This document shows positions 36,534 to 45,669 of a stretch of DNA of 64,000 nucleotides, piece by piece. Under the pieces are notes generated by a model. It was not told the origin of the DNA and did no database searches. It saw only the letters and a list, made by a program, of their open reading frames with translations. The DNA lies in NCBI GenBank assembly GCA_009840595.1, contig VXNK01000039.1, forward strand, positions 1 through 64,000, given 5' to 3'. Position 1 is the stretch's first letter. Every line of letters starts with the position of its first letter. The position numbers and the translations under genes were made by a program. This DNA comes from Rhodospirillaceae bacterium. Its GTDB lineage: Bacteria > Pseudomonadota > Alphaproteobacteria > Bin65.

Positions 36534-37346
36534 ATGAATCAGCTTGCCAAACTTGTTTCTGCCGTCGCTGTCTCGGCGCTGTCGATCGCCCTCGCCGGCA
36601 CCGGTCCGGCTCGGGCCGACAAGTGCCCCGATCCCGACAACATCACCTACGTCCAGGGCCGCGATCATTGCCTGGCGATCCAGACCTACTGGGCGGGCGG
36701 CACGCCCGAAACGCTCGCGGTCTATTTCCATGGCGACGTGCCGTCCGGGCGGCCCGTCGATTTCGTGTTCGGCATCGGCAGGGCGGTCGCGCTCCGCGGC
36801 GCAAACGCGGTCATATTGATCCGGCCCGGTTTTCGGGGCGCCGGGCGCCGGTCGTCGGGCACGGCCACGCACGACCAGTACGCGTTCGCGAGCCGGGGAA
36901 TCGACGAGATCGAAAGCATGGGCGAGGCCGTCGCGCGGCTCAAGGCGCACCATCGGGCGAAGCGGCTCGTCCTGATGGGCAGTTCCGGCGGGGCGTTGAT
37001 CGCCGGCGTGCTGCTCGGCATGAGACCGGACCTGGTCGATGCCGTCCTGCTCATTTCCTGCCCCTGCGACGTGCCGCAACTGTTGTTCGAAAAAGGGTTC
37101 AGAAGCTCGGAATTCACGCAGTCGCCGCACAAGTGGCTGGAAAAGGCCAACCCGAAGGCGAAGATCGTCGCGGTTTCCGGTAGCGCCGACCACACCACGC
37201 CGCCGCACCATGTCGAGAAGTATATCGCGGCAGCCAAGGCCAGGGGGCACGACGCGCAATTCCTGATCGTACCCGGCGCCGGACACGGAGGCCGCCCGTT
37301 CGGACCGATCGTCGGGTTCGCGCTCAACGATCTGTTCAGGCGCTGA
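36534..37346 (+). CDS. Secreted alpha/beta-hydrolase fold protein
   Basis: A 270-residue protein with a clear Sec signal peptide (MNQLAKLVSAVAVSALSIAL, then AGTGPARADKCP with cleavage after ADA-like ARA), so it acts in the periplasm. The nucleophile elbow is LMGSSGGALIAG (Gly-Ser-Ser-Gly-Gly), and acid and His residues of the triad are likely in SGSADHTTPPHH and PGAGHGGRPFG. Four Cys (DKCPDP, RDHCLA, SCPCDV) may form disulfides. AGGAG lies 13 bases before ATG 36534; the upstream ATG at 36504 would spoil the signal peptide. Substrate unknown; esterase or peptidase activity is possible. Confidence 0.82.
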   Translation: MNQLAKLVSAVAVSALSIALAGTGPARADKCPDPDNITYVQGRDHCLAIQTYWAGGTPETLAVYFHGDVPSGRPVDFVFGIGRAVALRGANAVILIRPGFRGAGRRSSGTATHDQYAFASRGIDEIESMGEAVARLKAHHRAKRLVLMGSSGGALIAGVLLGMRPDLVDAVLLISCPCDVPQLLFEKGFRSSEFTQSPHKWLEKANPKAKIVAVSGSADHTTPPHHVEKYIAAAKARGHDAQFLIVPGAGHGGRPFGPIVGFALNDLFRR

Positions 37347-37418
37347 TCCGGATTCCTCTCCGCTGCCCGCGCCGGGGACGGCTCCGGCGCGTTCGCCCGG
37401 CATAGCGCGAAGACGGCG

Positions 37419-38516
37419 CTATCGGTTGCACATCCGGCGGACGGCCTGCCACTCGGCATCGGACATGGCCGTGCCCGCCCCGGTCGCGTGCTGCCTGACG
37501 AATTGCGCCCGCCCGCCGGTCGCGGGATGCGACGCGAAATAGCTGCCGATAGTCGATTCCCCCGATCCGTCTTCCCGCGCCACCATCTGGAAAAACGCCT
37601 GGAAGCCCTGGCCGGATATGCCCGCCCGGTTCAGCATCTCGACGGCGACGCGGTCGGCTTCGCGTTCGGCGTCGCGGCTGAACTTGGACGTCGCCAGGTT
37701 CTGCGCCATGTCGGTGGCGATGCCGGCAAAACCCGAGGTGTCGCCGATCAGGGCGCTCATGACGAAACTGAGGCCGAGGGCCTTGACGAGGTTTTCCATG
37801 CCGTGGCGCTCAATGACATGGCCCATCTCGTGGGCCATGACCCCTGCCAGCCCGTCGCTGCCGGCCGCATGGTCGATCAGGCCGCGAAACACGACGATAT
37901 AGCCGCCGGGCGCGGCAAAGGCGTTGACCGTCCCGTTGTCCACCACGGTGACGCGAAAGCGGTATCGGGAGGGTTTGGCCGCAGACAGGCGCCGGACCAG
38001 TTTTTTCATCGCCTGCTCACCCAGCCAGTCGTCGCAGACGCGGGAATCGGCGGCCATCAGGGCGAGTGCCTGGCGCTGGACGGTGCGTCCCAGCCCTTCT
38101 TCCCAGGAGAGCGGCACCCAGGAGGCGACCGGGCCGGCGGCCAGCGGCAGCAGGAACCAGAAGCCCGTCAGGATCGCCGCGGTTGCACCGACCCAAGCGG
38201 CCGCCCGGACCTTCAGGTTAGCGCCGCGCAGATCCTTGCGGCGCAACTGGCCGGCATGGGGGCGCAGGCGGTCGAGGAAGTCGCTGTCGGCGACGGTCAG
38301 GCGTTCGGCGCCGGACGCGCGCTTCAGGCGGAAGGGGCGGCCGGCATAGACCTCGTCGACCAGCCGCAGTTCGGCGAAAGGCCAGGTTTCCGAAACCGCG
38401 CCATCGTCCGATGCGATGCGCAGGCCCTCCGCTTCGACTGCCACCCGGACCGCGTGGCGGCGCGCCGTCCGGCCGTCGGTGAAGGTTGCCTCGATAGCAG
38501 CGGCCGAACCTGTCAT
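37419..38516 (-). CDS. M48 family zinc metallopeptidase
   Basis: A 365-residue membrane-associated metalloprotease related to BepA/Oma1. The zinc motif is VMAHEMGHVIERHGMENL (HExxH) with the third ligand in DAEREADRVAVEML. The N-terminal 100 residues form a beta-rich domain, followed by a membrane helix (VGATAAILTGFWFLLPLAAG). It starts 3 bases after the stop of the DUF898 gene and is surely in one operon with it; this pairing recurs in bacteria and suggests joint action at the inner membrane. Confidence 0.9.
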   Translation of the reverse strand: MTGSAAAIEATFTDGRTARRHAVRVAVEAEGLRIASDDGAVSETWPFAELRLVDEVYAGRPFRLKRASGAERLTVADSDFLDRLRPHAGQLRRKDLRGANLKVRAAAWVGATAAILTGFWFLLPLAAGPVASWVPLSWEEGLGRTVQRQALALMAADSRVCDDWLGEQAMKKLVRRLSAAKPSRYRFRVTVVDNGTVNAFAAPGGYIVVFRGLIDHAAGSDGLAGVMAHEMGHVIERHGMENLVKALGLSFVMSALIGDTSGFAGIATDMAQNLATSKFSRDAEREADRVAVEMLNRAGISGQGFQAFFQMVAREDGSGESTIGSYFASHPATGGRAQFVRQHATGAGTAMSDAEWQAVRRMCNR

Positions 38517-38519
38517 GAC

Positions 38520-39659
38520 TCAGATCGATGCGATGCCGAAAAACTCCATCAGGCCCTCGCCGTAGGACGGCGTGGCGACATCGGTCTGCCCGATCGCAGC
38601 GGTTCGGATGTCGCCGTGAATTTCGACATGCCGGGCGATGAAGCGCATGGTTCGCATAACGACATAGGGATAGGCGAAACCCAGTGTAAAGGCCATCAGC
38701 AGCAAGTTCGGGATGCGCAGCCCGAAGACATCCTTGAATGCGACATCCGCCCTGAAGCGGACGGAACCGTAGGTCAACGTCTTCGCGATATTACGCACCA
38801 GCGCCGCCTTGTAGGCGCAGATCAGCAGCTGATAGACAATTATCGGAAACAGGTAGATTGCAACGACGATCGCATCGAGTTGCCATGACGAAGCCGCTGT
38901 GGGATTGCGAACCAGATCGCTTTCGATGACGCTGCGGAACGCTACAGCAGCGCCGATAGTTGCAACTGCTGTGCCGATCCAGGCTAGTGTGAAGCGCCCG
39001 TACAGGCCTCCGGCATCAAGCCGGGAGTCGAAACTTCCGTTGCCGAACCAGACCCTGCTCAAGCGGTATTGGAATACCATCGAATCGGCCCAAGGCTTGG
39101 TCCAGGCCAGAGTTATGGCGTTCAGGAAGCCAAGAAAGAGGCCCAGGCCTCCGAAACTCCAGGCCGAGCCCTCCATGCCGCCGCGGATACCGAGCCACGA
39201 GGTCCGCCCGATGCGGTAGCGATAGGCCGCGAACAGGGCAACATAGTAGAACAGCATGAAGATCGGCGTCGCAGCCAGCAGGATCAGAATGAAGGTGCCG
39301 AATGCCTCGACCCCCTCCGGCAACGGCTCTTCGCCCGGTCCGGGTAATTCGGCGCCCAGCCCGAAGTACAAACCGATGATCGGCCCGTAGATCAGGACCA
39401 GGGCGAACAGAAAGCCGAGGAACAGCTCGACGCCGCGCCCGGTATATTCCAATGGCTCGCCGAGCAGGCTGGTCTGGCTCCAGACGTAGCGGCGGATCCG
39501 CGTCCGGCCCCAGAAGCGGTAGATGCCCAGCGTGAGGATCGACAGTGCCAGGTTGATCAGGAAGATGACGAACAGTTCGCCGCTGCGCCCGCCATGGGTC
39601 AGACGATGGATCGGCGGCCAGACCGCCGATGCCGCTTCCGGGTCGGTTCCGTTCGTCAT
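38520..39659 (-). CDS. DUF898/YjgN family membrane protein
   Basis: A 379-residue polytopic inner-membrane protein. The N-terminus carries the family pattern (GRSGELFVIFLINLALSILT, then LGIYRFWGRTRIRRYVW), repeated later as RNIAKTLTYGSVRFRADVAF near FTLGFAYPYVVMRTMRF. About six membrane segments are visible. Function is unknown; YjgN-type proteins are often followed, as here, by an M48 protease. Plus-strand neighbours are divergent (AcuI-like gene 130 bases away). Confidence 0.88.
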   Translation of the reverse strand: MTNGTDPEAASAVWPPIHRLTHGGRSGELFVIFLINLALSILTLGIYRFWGRTRIRRYVWSQTSLLGEPLEYTGRGVELFLGFLFALVLIYGPIIGLYFGLGAELPGPGEEPLPEGVEAFGTFILILLAATPIFMLFYYVALFAAYRYRIGRTSWLGIRGGMEGSAWSFGGLGLFLGFLNAITLAWTKPWADSMVFQYRLSRVWFGNGSFDSRLDAGGLYGRFTLAWIGTAVATIGAAVAFRSVIESDLVRNPTAASSWQLDAIVVAIYLFPIIVYQLLICAYKAALVRNIAKTLTYGSVRFRADVAFKDVFGLRIPNLLLMAFTLGFAYPYVVMRTMRFIARHVEIHGDIRTAAIGQTDVATPSYGEGLMEFFGIASI

Positions 39660-39788
39660 CGCGCCTCGACCAAATTCGCCGCGCCTGCCTTGCTTTGGCG
39701 GGCAAGACCTGATTTGACACCCGGAAGGGATGCACGTTGCGTCTGCCCCGTGCCAAGCCCTGAGATATCATAACCCCGTGAGACCGGC

Positions 39789-40769
39789 ATGACATTCCGC
39801 GCCATCCTGCTCGAAGAAGACGACGGCACCGTTACCGGCTCGGTGACGGAGCTTGACGAAGACCGGCTGCCCGAAGGCGACGTCACCGTCCGCATCGACT
39901 ATTCCGACCTCAACTACAAGGACGGGCTGATTCTGAAGGGTCTGGCCCGCCTGGTGCGCACCTATCCGCATGTGCCGGGCATCGACTTTTCCGGCACGGT
40001 CGAGGACTCGGCGTCGCCGGATTTCGCACCCGGCGACCGGGTCGTGCTGACCGGCTGGGGCCTCGGCGAGCGCCACTGGGGCGGCTTCGCCCAGAAGGCG
40101 CGGGTCAGGGCCGACTGGCTGGTCAAGGTGCCGGACGCGCTCAGCAATTTGCAGGCGATGGCGATCGGCACGGCGGGTTTCACGGCCATGATCTCGGCGA
40201 TGGCGCTGGAGCATGCCGGGCTGCGGCCCGGCGCCGGCCCGGTGCTGGTGACCGGCGCCTCGGGCGGCGTCGGCAGCGTCGCCGTCGCCATTCTGGCCGC
40301 GCTCGGTCACGAGGTGACGGCCTCGACCGGCAAGTCCGGCGAAGAGGACTATCTGCGCGGCCTCGGCGCCGCCAGCGTGATCGGCCGGCTGGAGGCGAGC
40401 GGCCGGCCGCTTGAAAAGGCGCAATGGGCCGGCTGCGTCGATACCGTGGGCGGCGCAACGCTGGCGACCGCCGCCGCACAGATGGGCCTGCACAGCGCGG
40501 TTGCGGTCTGCGGCAATGCCGGCGGTAACGATCTCGCCACCACCGTCCTGCCCTTCATCCTGCGCGGCGTCAGCCTGCTCGGCATCGATTCGGTGATGTA
40601 TCCGGCCGCGCCGCGCAAGACGGCCTGGCAGCGCCTTGCTACCGACCTGCCGATCGGGAAGCTCGAAGCCATGACCGAGGTGATCCCGCTCGGCGAAACC
40701 TTCGCCGCCGGCGAGACCATCCTCAAGGGCGGCGTGCGCGGCCGCACCGTGATCGACGTCAACGCCTGA
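39789..40769 (+). CDS. acuI: Acrylyl-CoA reductase-like MDR oxidoreductase (AcuI/YhdH)
   Basis: A 326-residue zinc-less medium-chain reductase. Family signs: MTFRAILLEEDDGTVTGSV at the start, DYSDLNYKDGLILKG, HVPGIDFSGTVEDSASPDF, RVVLTGWGLGERHWGGFAQK, and the NADPH loop PVLVTGASGGVGSVAVAILA. AcuI reduces acryloyl-CoA to propionyl-CoA with NADPH in dimethylsulfoniopropionate and 3-hydroxypropionate metabolism, and also detoxifies acrylate. No other DMSP genes were seen here, so a general detoxification role is as likely. Transcribed alone. Confidence 0.9.
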   Translation: MTFRAILLEEDDGTVTGSVTELDEDRLPEGDVTVRIDYSDLNYKDGLILKGLARLVRTYPHVPGIDFSGTVEDSASPDFAPGDRVVLTGWGLGERHWGGFAQKARVRADWLVKVPDALSNLQAMAIGTAGFTAMISAMALEHAGLRPGAGPVLVTGASGGVGSVAVAILAALGHEVTASTGKSGEEDYLRGLGAASVIGRLEASGRPLEKAQWAGCVDTVGGATLATAAAQMGLHSAVAVCGNAGGNDLATTVLPFILRGVSLLGIDSVMYPAAPRKTAWQRLATDLPIGKLEAMTEVIPLGETFAAGETILKGGVRGRTVIDVNA

Positions 40770-40795
40770 GGCGGGTCGGGACGCGCAATATCCGC

Positions 40796-41899
40796 TCAGC
40801 ACCCGGTTACGATTTCGTAGCTTGTACTGCGGCCGCCGGCGGAGCCGCGCGCGAGGATGCTGCGGTCGATCAGGTCGCGGATGTCCCGGTTCGCCGTGTC
40901 CTGCGAGCAGCCGTTCATCTTCGCCCATTTCGACGATGTGAGCTTGCCCTCGAACCCGTCGAGCAGCCGGTTGAGGGTCTTCGCCTGGCGCGGGTTGAAG
41001 GCTTCGGCGGCATGGACCTCCCAGAACCGGGCCTTGTGCAGAACGGCGGCGAGTGTGGCACCCGCATTCCCGATGGCGCGGGCGAGACATTCGAGGAACC
41101 AGACCTGCCAGGTCGTGATGTCGAGAGTGCCTCGCTGCGTCGATTCGAGGAGGTCGTAATACACGCTGCGCTCCGCCCTTATCCGGGCGGACATGCTGTA
41201 GCAGCGGTCCGGACTGTCGTCCGAGCGGGCCAGCGCCATGTCGGCGATGGCCCGCGCAATGCGCCCGTTCCCGTCGTCGAACGGATGCAGCGATACGAAC
41301 CAGAGATGGGCCATGCCGGCGGCGAGCACGGGGTCCATGGTTCGCGCGCCTTCGAACCAGTCGAGGAATGCCGCGGTTTCGTCCGCAAGGCGTTCGGCCG
41401 GTGGCGCGGCATAGTGAACGTGCTGCCGCCCGAGCGGACCGGAAACGACCTCCATCGGTCCGTCGGCGTCGTCGCGCCACGCGCCGACCCTGATCCGCCG
41501 CATGCCGCTCCGCCCGGTCGGGAACAGGGCGGCATGCCACGAAAACAGGCGTTCTTCGGTCAGCGGCGCCCCGTAGTTCCGGGTCGCGTCGAGGGTCATG
41601 TCCACGATGCCGTCGACGTCCCGGTCGGAGGCCGGCAGGCCGCCGGCATCCAGTCCGAGGCGGCCCGCGATCGACGAGCGGACCCGGTCGGGGGCGAGGA
41701 ATTCGCCTTCGATCTCGCTTGTCTTCACGACGTTTTCGGTCAGCGTGCTCAAGGTTGCTTCGCTGCGCAGGTCGAAGCCCAATGCCTCCATCCGGCCGAG
41801 CAGCCGCCCCTGGGCATGGCGCGCCGCCGCGAGCGGCCCGGTCAGCCGGGCCGGGTCGTGCCGGAAGCGCGGCCAGTCGGCGCGTTGCCAGATATACAT
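40796..41899 (-). CDS. Class II Fic protein with DUF4172 and C-terminal winged helix
   Basis: A 367-residue Fic/DOC protein that would transfer AMP (or another nucleotide moiety) to a target hydroxyl. Domains: N-terminal DUF4172 region (MYIWQRADWPRFRHDPARL); the inhibitory helix motif TSEIEG (Thr60-Glu64-Gly65, the (S/T)xxxE(G/N) rule) placed before the core, hence class II; the Fic core motif HPFDDGNGR at residues 205-213; and a C-terminal winged-helix region (KLTSSKWAKMNGCSQDTANR, DIRDLIDRSIL). Start MYIWQRADWP is set by GGAGAA 8 bases upstream. The winged helix and the palindromic operator at its own promoter suggest autoregulation. Confidence 0.9.
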   Translation of the reverse strand: MYIWQRADWPRFRHDPARLTGPLAAARHAQGRLLGRMEALGFDLRSEATLSTLTENVVKTSEIEGEFLAPDRVRSSIAGRLGLDAGGLPASDRDVDGIVDMTLDATRNYGAPLTEERLFSWHAALFPTGRSGMRRIRVGAWRDDADGPMEVVSGPLGRQHVHYAAPPAERLADETAAFLDWFEGARTMDPVLAAGMAHLWFVSLHPFDDGNGRIARAIADMALARSDDSPDRCYSMSARIRAERSVYYDLLESTQRGTLDITTWQVWFLECLARAIGNAGATLAAVLHKARFWEVHAAEAFNPRQAKTLNRLLDGFEGKLTSSKWAKMNGCSQDTANRDIRDLIDRSILARGSAGGRSTSYEIVTGC

Positions 41900-41901
41900 G
41901 G

Positions 41902-42000
41902 TTATTCTCCGCAATTTATGCAGAGAATATAGCGGATAATCTCCGCACGGCAAGATTTTCACCGCAATTTATGCGGAGAATAGGGCTGTCATTCTCCGCA
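41902..42000 (-). promoter_or_regulatory. Promoter and repeated palindromic operator of the Fic gene
   Basis: Read on the minus strand, -35 TTGCCG (41953-41948) and -10 TATATT (41931-41926) are 16 bases apart. Palindrome 1 (41903-41929) has arms TATTCTCCGCA and TGCAGAGAATA around a 5-base spacer and covers the -10 box down to the ribosome binding site. Palindrome 2 (41956-41982) has the same spacing and lies just upstream of -35. A smaller palindrome GCGGATAATCTCCGC (41932-41946) fills the promoter spacer, and a half site lies at 41990-42000. The layout is that of a repressor binding cooperatively. Confidence 0.7.
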
Positions 42001-42035
42001 CCGCCGGGTATCGGCACCGAAAACGGTGCCCGTCC

Positions 42036-43649
42036 TCACGCGATGGCGGTCGGGAAGGGGCTGCGGTCGACGGTCTCGATCTCGGCCTTGGCCAGGCGCT
42101 CCAGCATGTCCGCCCTGACCGCGGCATGGGCCGGATCGTCGTACAGGTTCGTCAGTTCGTGCGGGTCGTTCTCCAGATCGTAGAGCTCGCAATGCCCGGC
42201 GCCGCTGTAGACCGACAGCCGCCAGCGCCGGGTGATCAGCGAGTGGACGCGGAAGTCGCGCTCGAAGCCCATGATTGCGCGCTGCTGGTCGTCCTCAATC
42301 AGGACGGCGCCGCCGCCCCGGTCTTCCAGGGTTAAAATCTCCGGCTCCAGGCTGCGGCCCTGGATGCCGTTATAGGGCACGATGCCGGCGCGGCTCAGCA
42401 TGGTCCGGGCGATATCGACGGTGCCGGCCAGGGCGGAACAGGCCGCGCCGGCGTTCCGGCCGTCCGGCTCGGCCCAGATGAACGGCACCTTGACCAGCGC
42501 CTGAAAGTGCATCGGACCCTTGAGCACGATCCGGTGGTCGCCGAGGAAGTCGCCGTGGTCCGCGGTGAAGACGACGATGGTGTCGTCGGCGAGGCCGAGG
42601 GCGTCGAGCCGGGCGAGGATCCGCCCGACGGCATCGTCGATCATCGAGATCATGCCGCAGGTCAGCGCCATCGATTCGCGCGCCTCCCGCTCGGTGACGG
42701 TGTAGGCGACCTGGCCGACATTGCGGCTGCCGTCGCCCGGCGGCCGGTTTTCCCACATCCATCGGAGCGTCGGCGGCGCCTGGTTGCTCAGCCGGTGGAA
42801 GCTCTCCGGCAGGTCGAAATCGGCCGGGTCGTACATGTCCCAGTACTTGCCCGGCGGCGTGAAGGGATGGTGCGGATCGGGGAAGGAGGCGGTGAGGAAA
42901 AACGGCCGGTCGCCGCCTTCCTGCGCATAGGCGTCGAGCCAACCGATGCTCTCCTCGGCGACGTAGCTGGTGGGATAAAGCTCTTCCGGCACCGCGGTGC
43001 GCCAGCCCTGGGGCGCGACATAGTCGTGGGGCAGGGCGTTTTCCGGGCCGACCATGGTCGCCGGGTCGCCGCCCCGCGCCTTCATCCAGGCGATATAGGC
43101 GGCGCCGACCTTATCGCTGTGCATGGTGGCGAGGGAAACGTCCTCGAAGCCGTAGAAAGGCGTCGGGATTTCGTGGTCCGGATCCGCTTTCCAGGTCCAG
43201 GGCCGCTCTTCCTCGTAGGCGCCTACGGCCAGCGCTTCCGGCTTGCGCGCCTCGGCGAAGGCGTCGTCGCGCGGCTCGATCCGGCGCTGCATCGACGGCG
43301 GCTCGCCGGTCATATTCTGGAGATGGCTCTTGCCGATGAGCGCCGTGCGGTAGCCCTCGTGCCGCATCAGGTCGACGAAGGTGTTCTCCGACAGGGCGAG
43401 CGGGATGCCGTTGTGCCGGACGCCGTGCAGCGACGGCATCCGGCCGGTCACCAGCGTCGCCCGGTTGGGCATGCAGACCGGGTTGGCGACATAGAAGCGG
43501 TCGAACCGGACGCCGCGGGCGGCGATGCCGTCGATATGCGGCGTCTTCAGGACCGGATGCCCGGCGCAGCCCAGATAGTCCGCCCGGTGCTGGTCGGTGA
43601 CGATCATCAGGAAGTTCGGGCGTTTCCGGTCGGGAGCGGTATCGGCCAT
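42036..43649 (-). CDS. Sulfatase (alkaline phosphatase superfamily)
   Basis: A 537-residue type I sulfatase that hydrolyses sulfate esters. The formylglycine site is in NPVCMPNRATLVTGR (CxPxR, with Cys as the residue to be oxidised); metal ligands are visible in LMIVTDQHRADYLGC near the N-terminus and VVFTADHGDFLGDH later. No signal peptide is evident, so it is cytoplasmic, unlike many sulfatases. It is last in the minus-strand order TAXI binding proteins, TRAP permease, sulfatase, and starts 1 base after the permease stop. This suggests that the imported solute, or its product, is a sulfate ester; the CMPNR form also occurs in choline- and phosphonate-ester-hydrolysing relatives. Confidence 0.9.
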   Translation of the reverse strand: MADTAPDRKRPNFLMIVTDQHRADYLGCAGHPVLKTPHIDGIAARGVRFDRFYVANPVCMPNRATLVTGRMPSLHGVRHNGIPLALSENTFVDLMRHEGYRTALIGKSHLQNMTGEPPSMQRRIEPRDDAFAEARKPEALAVGAYEEERPWTWKADPDHEIPTPFYGFEDVSLATMHSDKVGAAYIAWMKARGGDPATMVGPENALPHDYVAPQGWRTAVPEELYPTSYVAEESIGWLDAYAQEGGDRPFFLTASFPDPHHPFTPPGKYWDMYDPADFDLPESFHRLSNQAPPTLRWMWENRPPGDGSRNVGQVAYTVTEREARESMALTCGMISMIDDAVGRILARLDALGLADDTIVVFTADHGDFLGDHRIVLKGPMHFQALVKVPFIWAEPDGRNAGAACSALAGTVDIARTMLSRAGIVPYNGIQGRSLEPEILTLEDRGGGAVLIEDDQQRAIMGFERDFRVHSLITRRWRLSVYSGAGHCELYDLENDPHELTNLYDDPAHAAVRADMLERLAKAEIETVDRSPFPTAIA

Positions 43650-43650
43650 C

Positions 43651-45645
43651 CTATTCTCCGGCTGTGGCGGGGACGGGGCGTTCGGCTGGCGGTTGCGCCC
43701 GGCGCCTGACGACGTCGGCGGCGATCAGCGCCGCGCCGAGGCCGCCGCCGGCCAGGTTGAGCCAGGGCGCCTCGGCGAAGGCGTAGACCGGCACGATCAG
43801 CGCAAGCCCGGCGGCGGCGTAAACGATGCGGAACGCGGGCGCGATGGGCGTGAACAGGAAGCCCGTGACCGCGACCGAAACCAGCAGCACGCCGAACAGG
43901 GCGGTCGTGAAGCTGAGCGCCACCTCAAGCGCGCCGCCTTGCATGATGAGCGCGGGCGACATGATGAAGACGAAGGGAATCAGATAGGCCGACCAGCCGT
44001 ATTTCACTGCCTGCCAGCCGGTCTTCATCATCGGCGCGCCGGCCAGCGTCGCCGCGGCGAAGGCGGCGATGGCGACCGGCGGCGTGATCATCGACATCAT
44101 GCCGAAATACATGACGAACAGATGGGCCGAGAGGTCCGGCACGCCCAGTTCGATGATCGCCGGCGCAACCAGCGTGGCGAGCAGGATGTAGACGCCCAGC
44201 GTCGGCATGCCCATGCCCAGGACGATGCAGACGATGGCGGCTAGGATCAGCAGGACGAGCAGGCTGCCGCCGGCGATGCCGACCAGCTCGCTGGTCAGCG
44301 CGAAGCCGAGGGCGGAGATGTTGAGCACGCCGATGATCGCGCCGGCCGCGCCGCCGATCATCAGCAGTTCCAGGCCGGCCTTGCCGGTCTTGACGAAACT
44401 GGCGACCAGCGAGCGGACGGTCAGCCGGTCGCCGCCGTAGCCGAGCAGGAAGCCGATCGGCAGGAGGGTGAGCGCCGCATAGAGCGCTGCAGTCTCCGGC
44501 TGGAGCGACCAGCGGAACAGGCACAGCACGATGACGACGAAGGGCGTCATGAAGATGCCGCCGCGGCCGGCCACCGGCAGCAGGCGCGGGATCAGCGATT
44601 TCTCGATCGGCAGGATGCCGTCGCGCGCCGCCTGCAAGTCCACCTGGATGAACAGGGCGGCGTAGTAGAGGATCGCCGGGATCAGCGCGGCGAGCACGAC
44701 CTCGGCGTAGCCGATCTGCAACAGCTCCGCCATCACGAAGGCGGCGACGCCCATCATCGGCGGCATGAGCTGCCCGCCGGTCGAGGCCACCGCCTCGATC
44801 GCCGCGGCCGAATGGGTCGGATAGCCGCCGCGCTTCATCAGCGGAATGGTGATGACGCCGGTCGAGACGACGTTTGAAACCGCGCTGCCCGAGATCGAGC
44901 CGAACAGGCTGGAGCCGACGATGGCGATCTTGGACGAGCCGCCGCGGAACCGGCCCATCAGTCCGGCGGAAATATCGGTGAAGAATCTGGCGCCGCCGGC
45001 CGGCTCGAGCAGGAAGCCGAAGAACATGAAGGCGAGCACGATGGTCGTGGACACCTTCATCGGGAAGCCGAACATGCCGTTGGCGTCGAGCACGACATAG
45101 ATCGCCAGTCGGTCGACCGGGACGTTCTCGCCCTGGAGCCGGCCCGGGATCAGATGGCCGACCAGCGCAAAGATCAGGAAGAACAGCAGGAAGGCGAACA
45201 GGATGGGGCCGGCGGTCCGGCGCAGCCCCTCCACGATGGCGGCGAGCAGGATCGCCGCCGCGGCCACAGCGTCCGGCGGATTGTCGGCGAAATTATCGAG
45301 GATGACCGGGTATTCGACCGTCACATAGAGCGCCGCCGCGGCGGAAACGGCGGCGATGACCAGGTCGTACCAGGGCACATGCGTGCGCGGTTCGCCCTTG
45401 CGCGCCGGCACACAGAGATAGAGCGCCGCCAGCCCGATCGCGAGCATGGCGGCGTAGAACTGCTCGTTCATGAAGACGAGGCCGACCGCGCGGTAGAGAT
45501 CCGCCGCCCAGAGCAGGGCGCCGGCGGTCAGCGCTGCGCACAGACCGCCGCCCGCCCAGGTAATCAGGAGATTGCCCGAGGGGGCGGCGGCCTCCGCTTC
45601 AACCTCGCCCGCGAAGGACTCCGCGTCCGGTGCGGGGTCCGTCAC
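43651..45645 (-). CDS. TRAP transporter fused permease (DctQM, TAXI type)
   Basis: A 664-residue inner-membrane protein of the 4TM/12TM fused class, combining the small and large TRAP permease subunits. Many hydrophobic helices are visible; conserved DctM regions include AIVGSSLFGSISGSAVSNVV, STGVITIPLMKRGGYPTHSA, GQLMPPMMGVAAFVMAELLQ and GMGMPTLGVYILLATLVAPA. Such permeases use the sodium gradient and work with TAXI-type binding proteins, two of which lie just upstream (24 bases from the nearer). The C-terminal 80 residues add extra helices. Confidence 0.92.
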   Translation of the reverse strand: MTDPAPDAESFAGEVEAEAAAPSGNLLITWAGGGLCAALTAGALLWAADLYRAVGLVFMNEQFYAAMLAIGLAALYLCVPARKGEPRTHVPWYDLVIAAVSAAAALYVTVEYPVILDNFADNPPDAVAAAAILLAAIVEGLRRTAGPILFAFLLFFLIFALVGHLIPGRLQGENVPVDRLAIYVVLDANGMFGFPMKVSTTIVLAFMFFGFLLEPAGGARFFTDISAGLMGRFRGGSSKIAIVGSSLFGSISGSAVSNVVSTGVITIPLMKRGGYPTHSAAAIEAVASTGGQLMPPMMGVAAFVMAELLQIGYAEVVLAALIPAILYYAALFIQVDLQAARDGILPIEKSLIPRLLPVAGRGGIFMTPFVVIVLCLFRWSLQPETAALYAALTLLPIGFLLGYGGDRLTVRSLVASFVKTGKAGLELLMIGGAAGAIIGVLNISALGFALTSELVGIAGGSLLVLLILAAIVCIVLGMGMPTLGVYILLATLVAPAIIELGVPDLSAHLFVMYFGMMSMITPPVAIAAFAAATLAGAPMMKTGWQAVKYGWSAYLIPFVFIMSPALIMQGGALEVALSFTTALFGVLLVSVAVTGFLFTPIAPAFRIVYAAAGLALIVPVYAFAEAPWLNLAGGGLGAALIAADVVRRRAQPPAERPVPATAGE

Positions 45646-45669
45646 GGCGGCTCTCCGGAAGGTCCGGGG

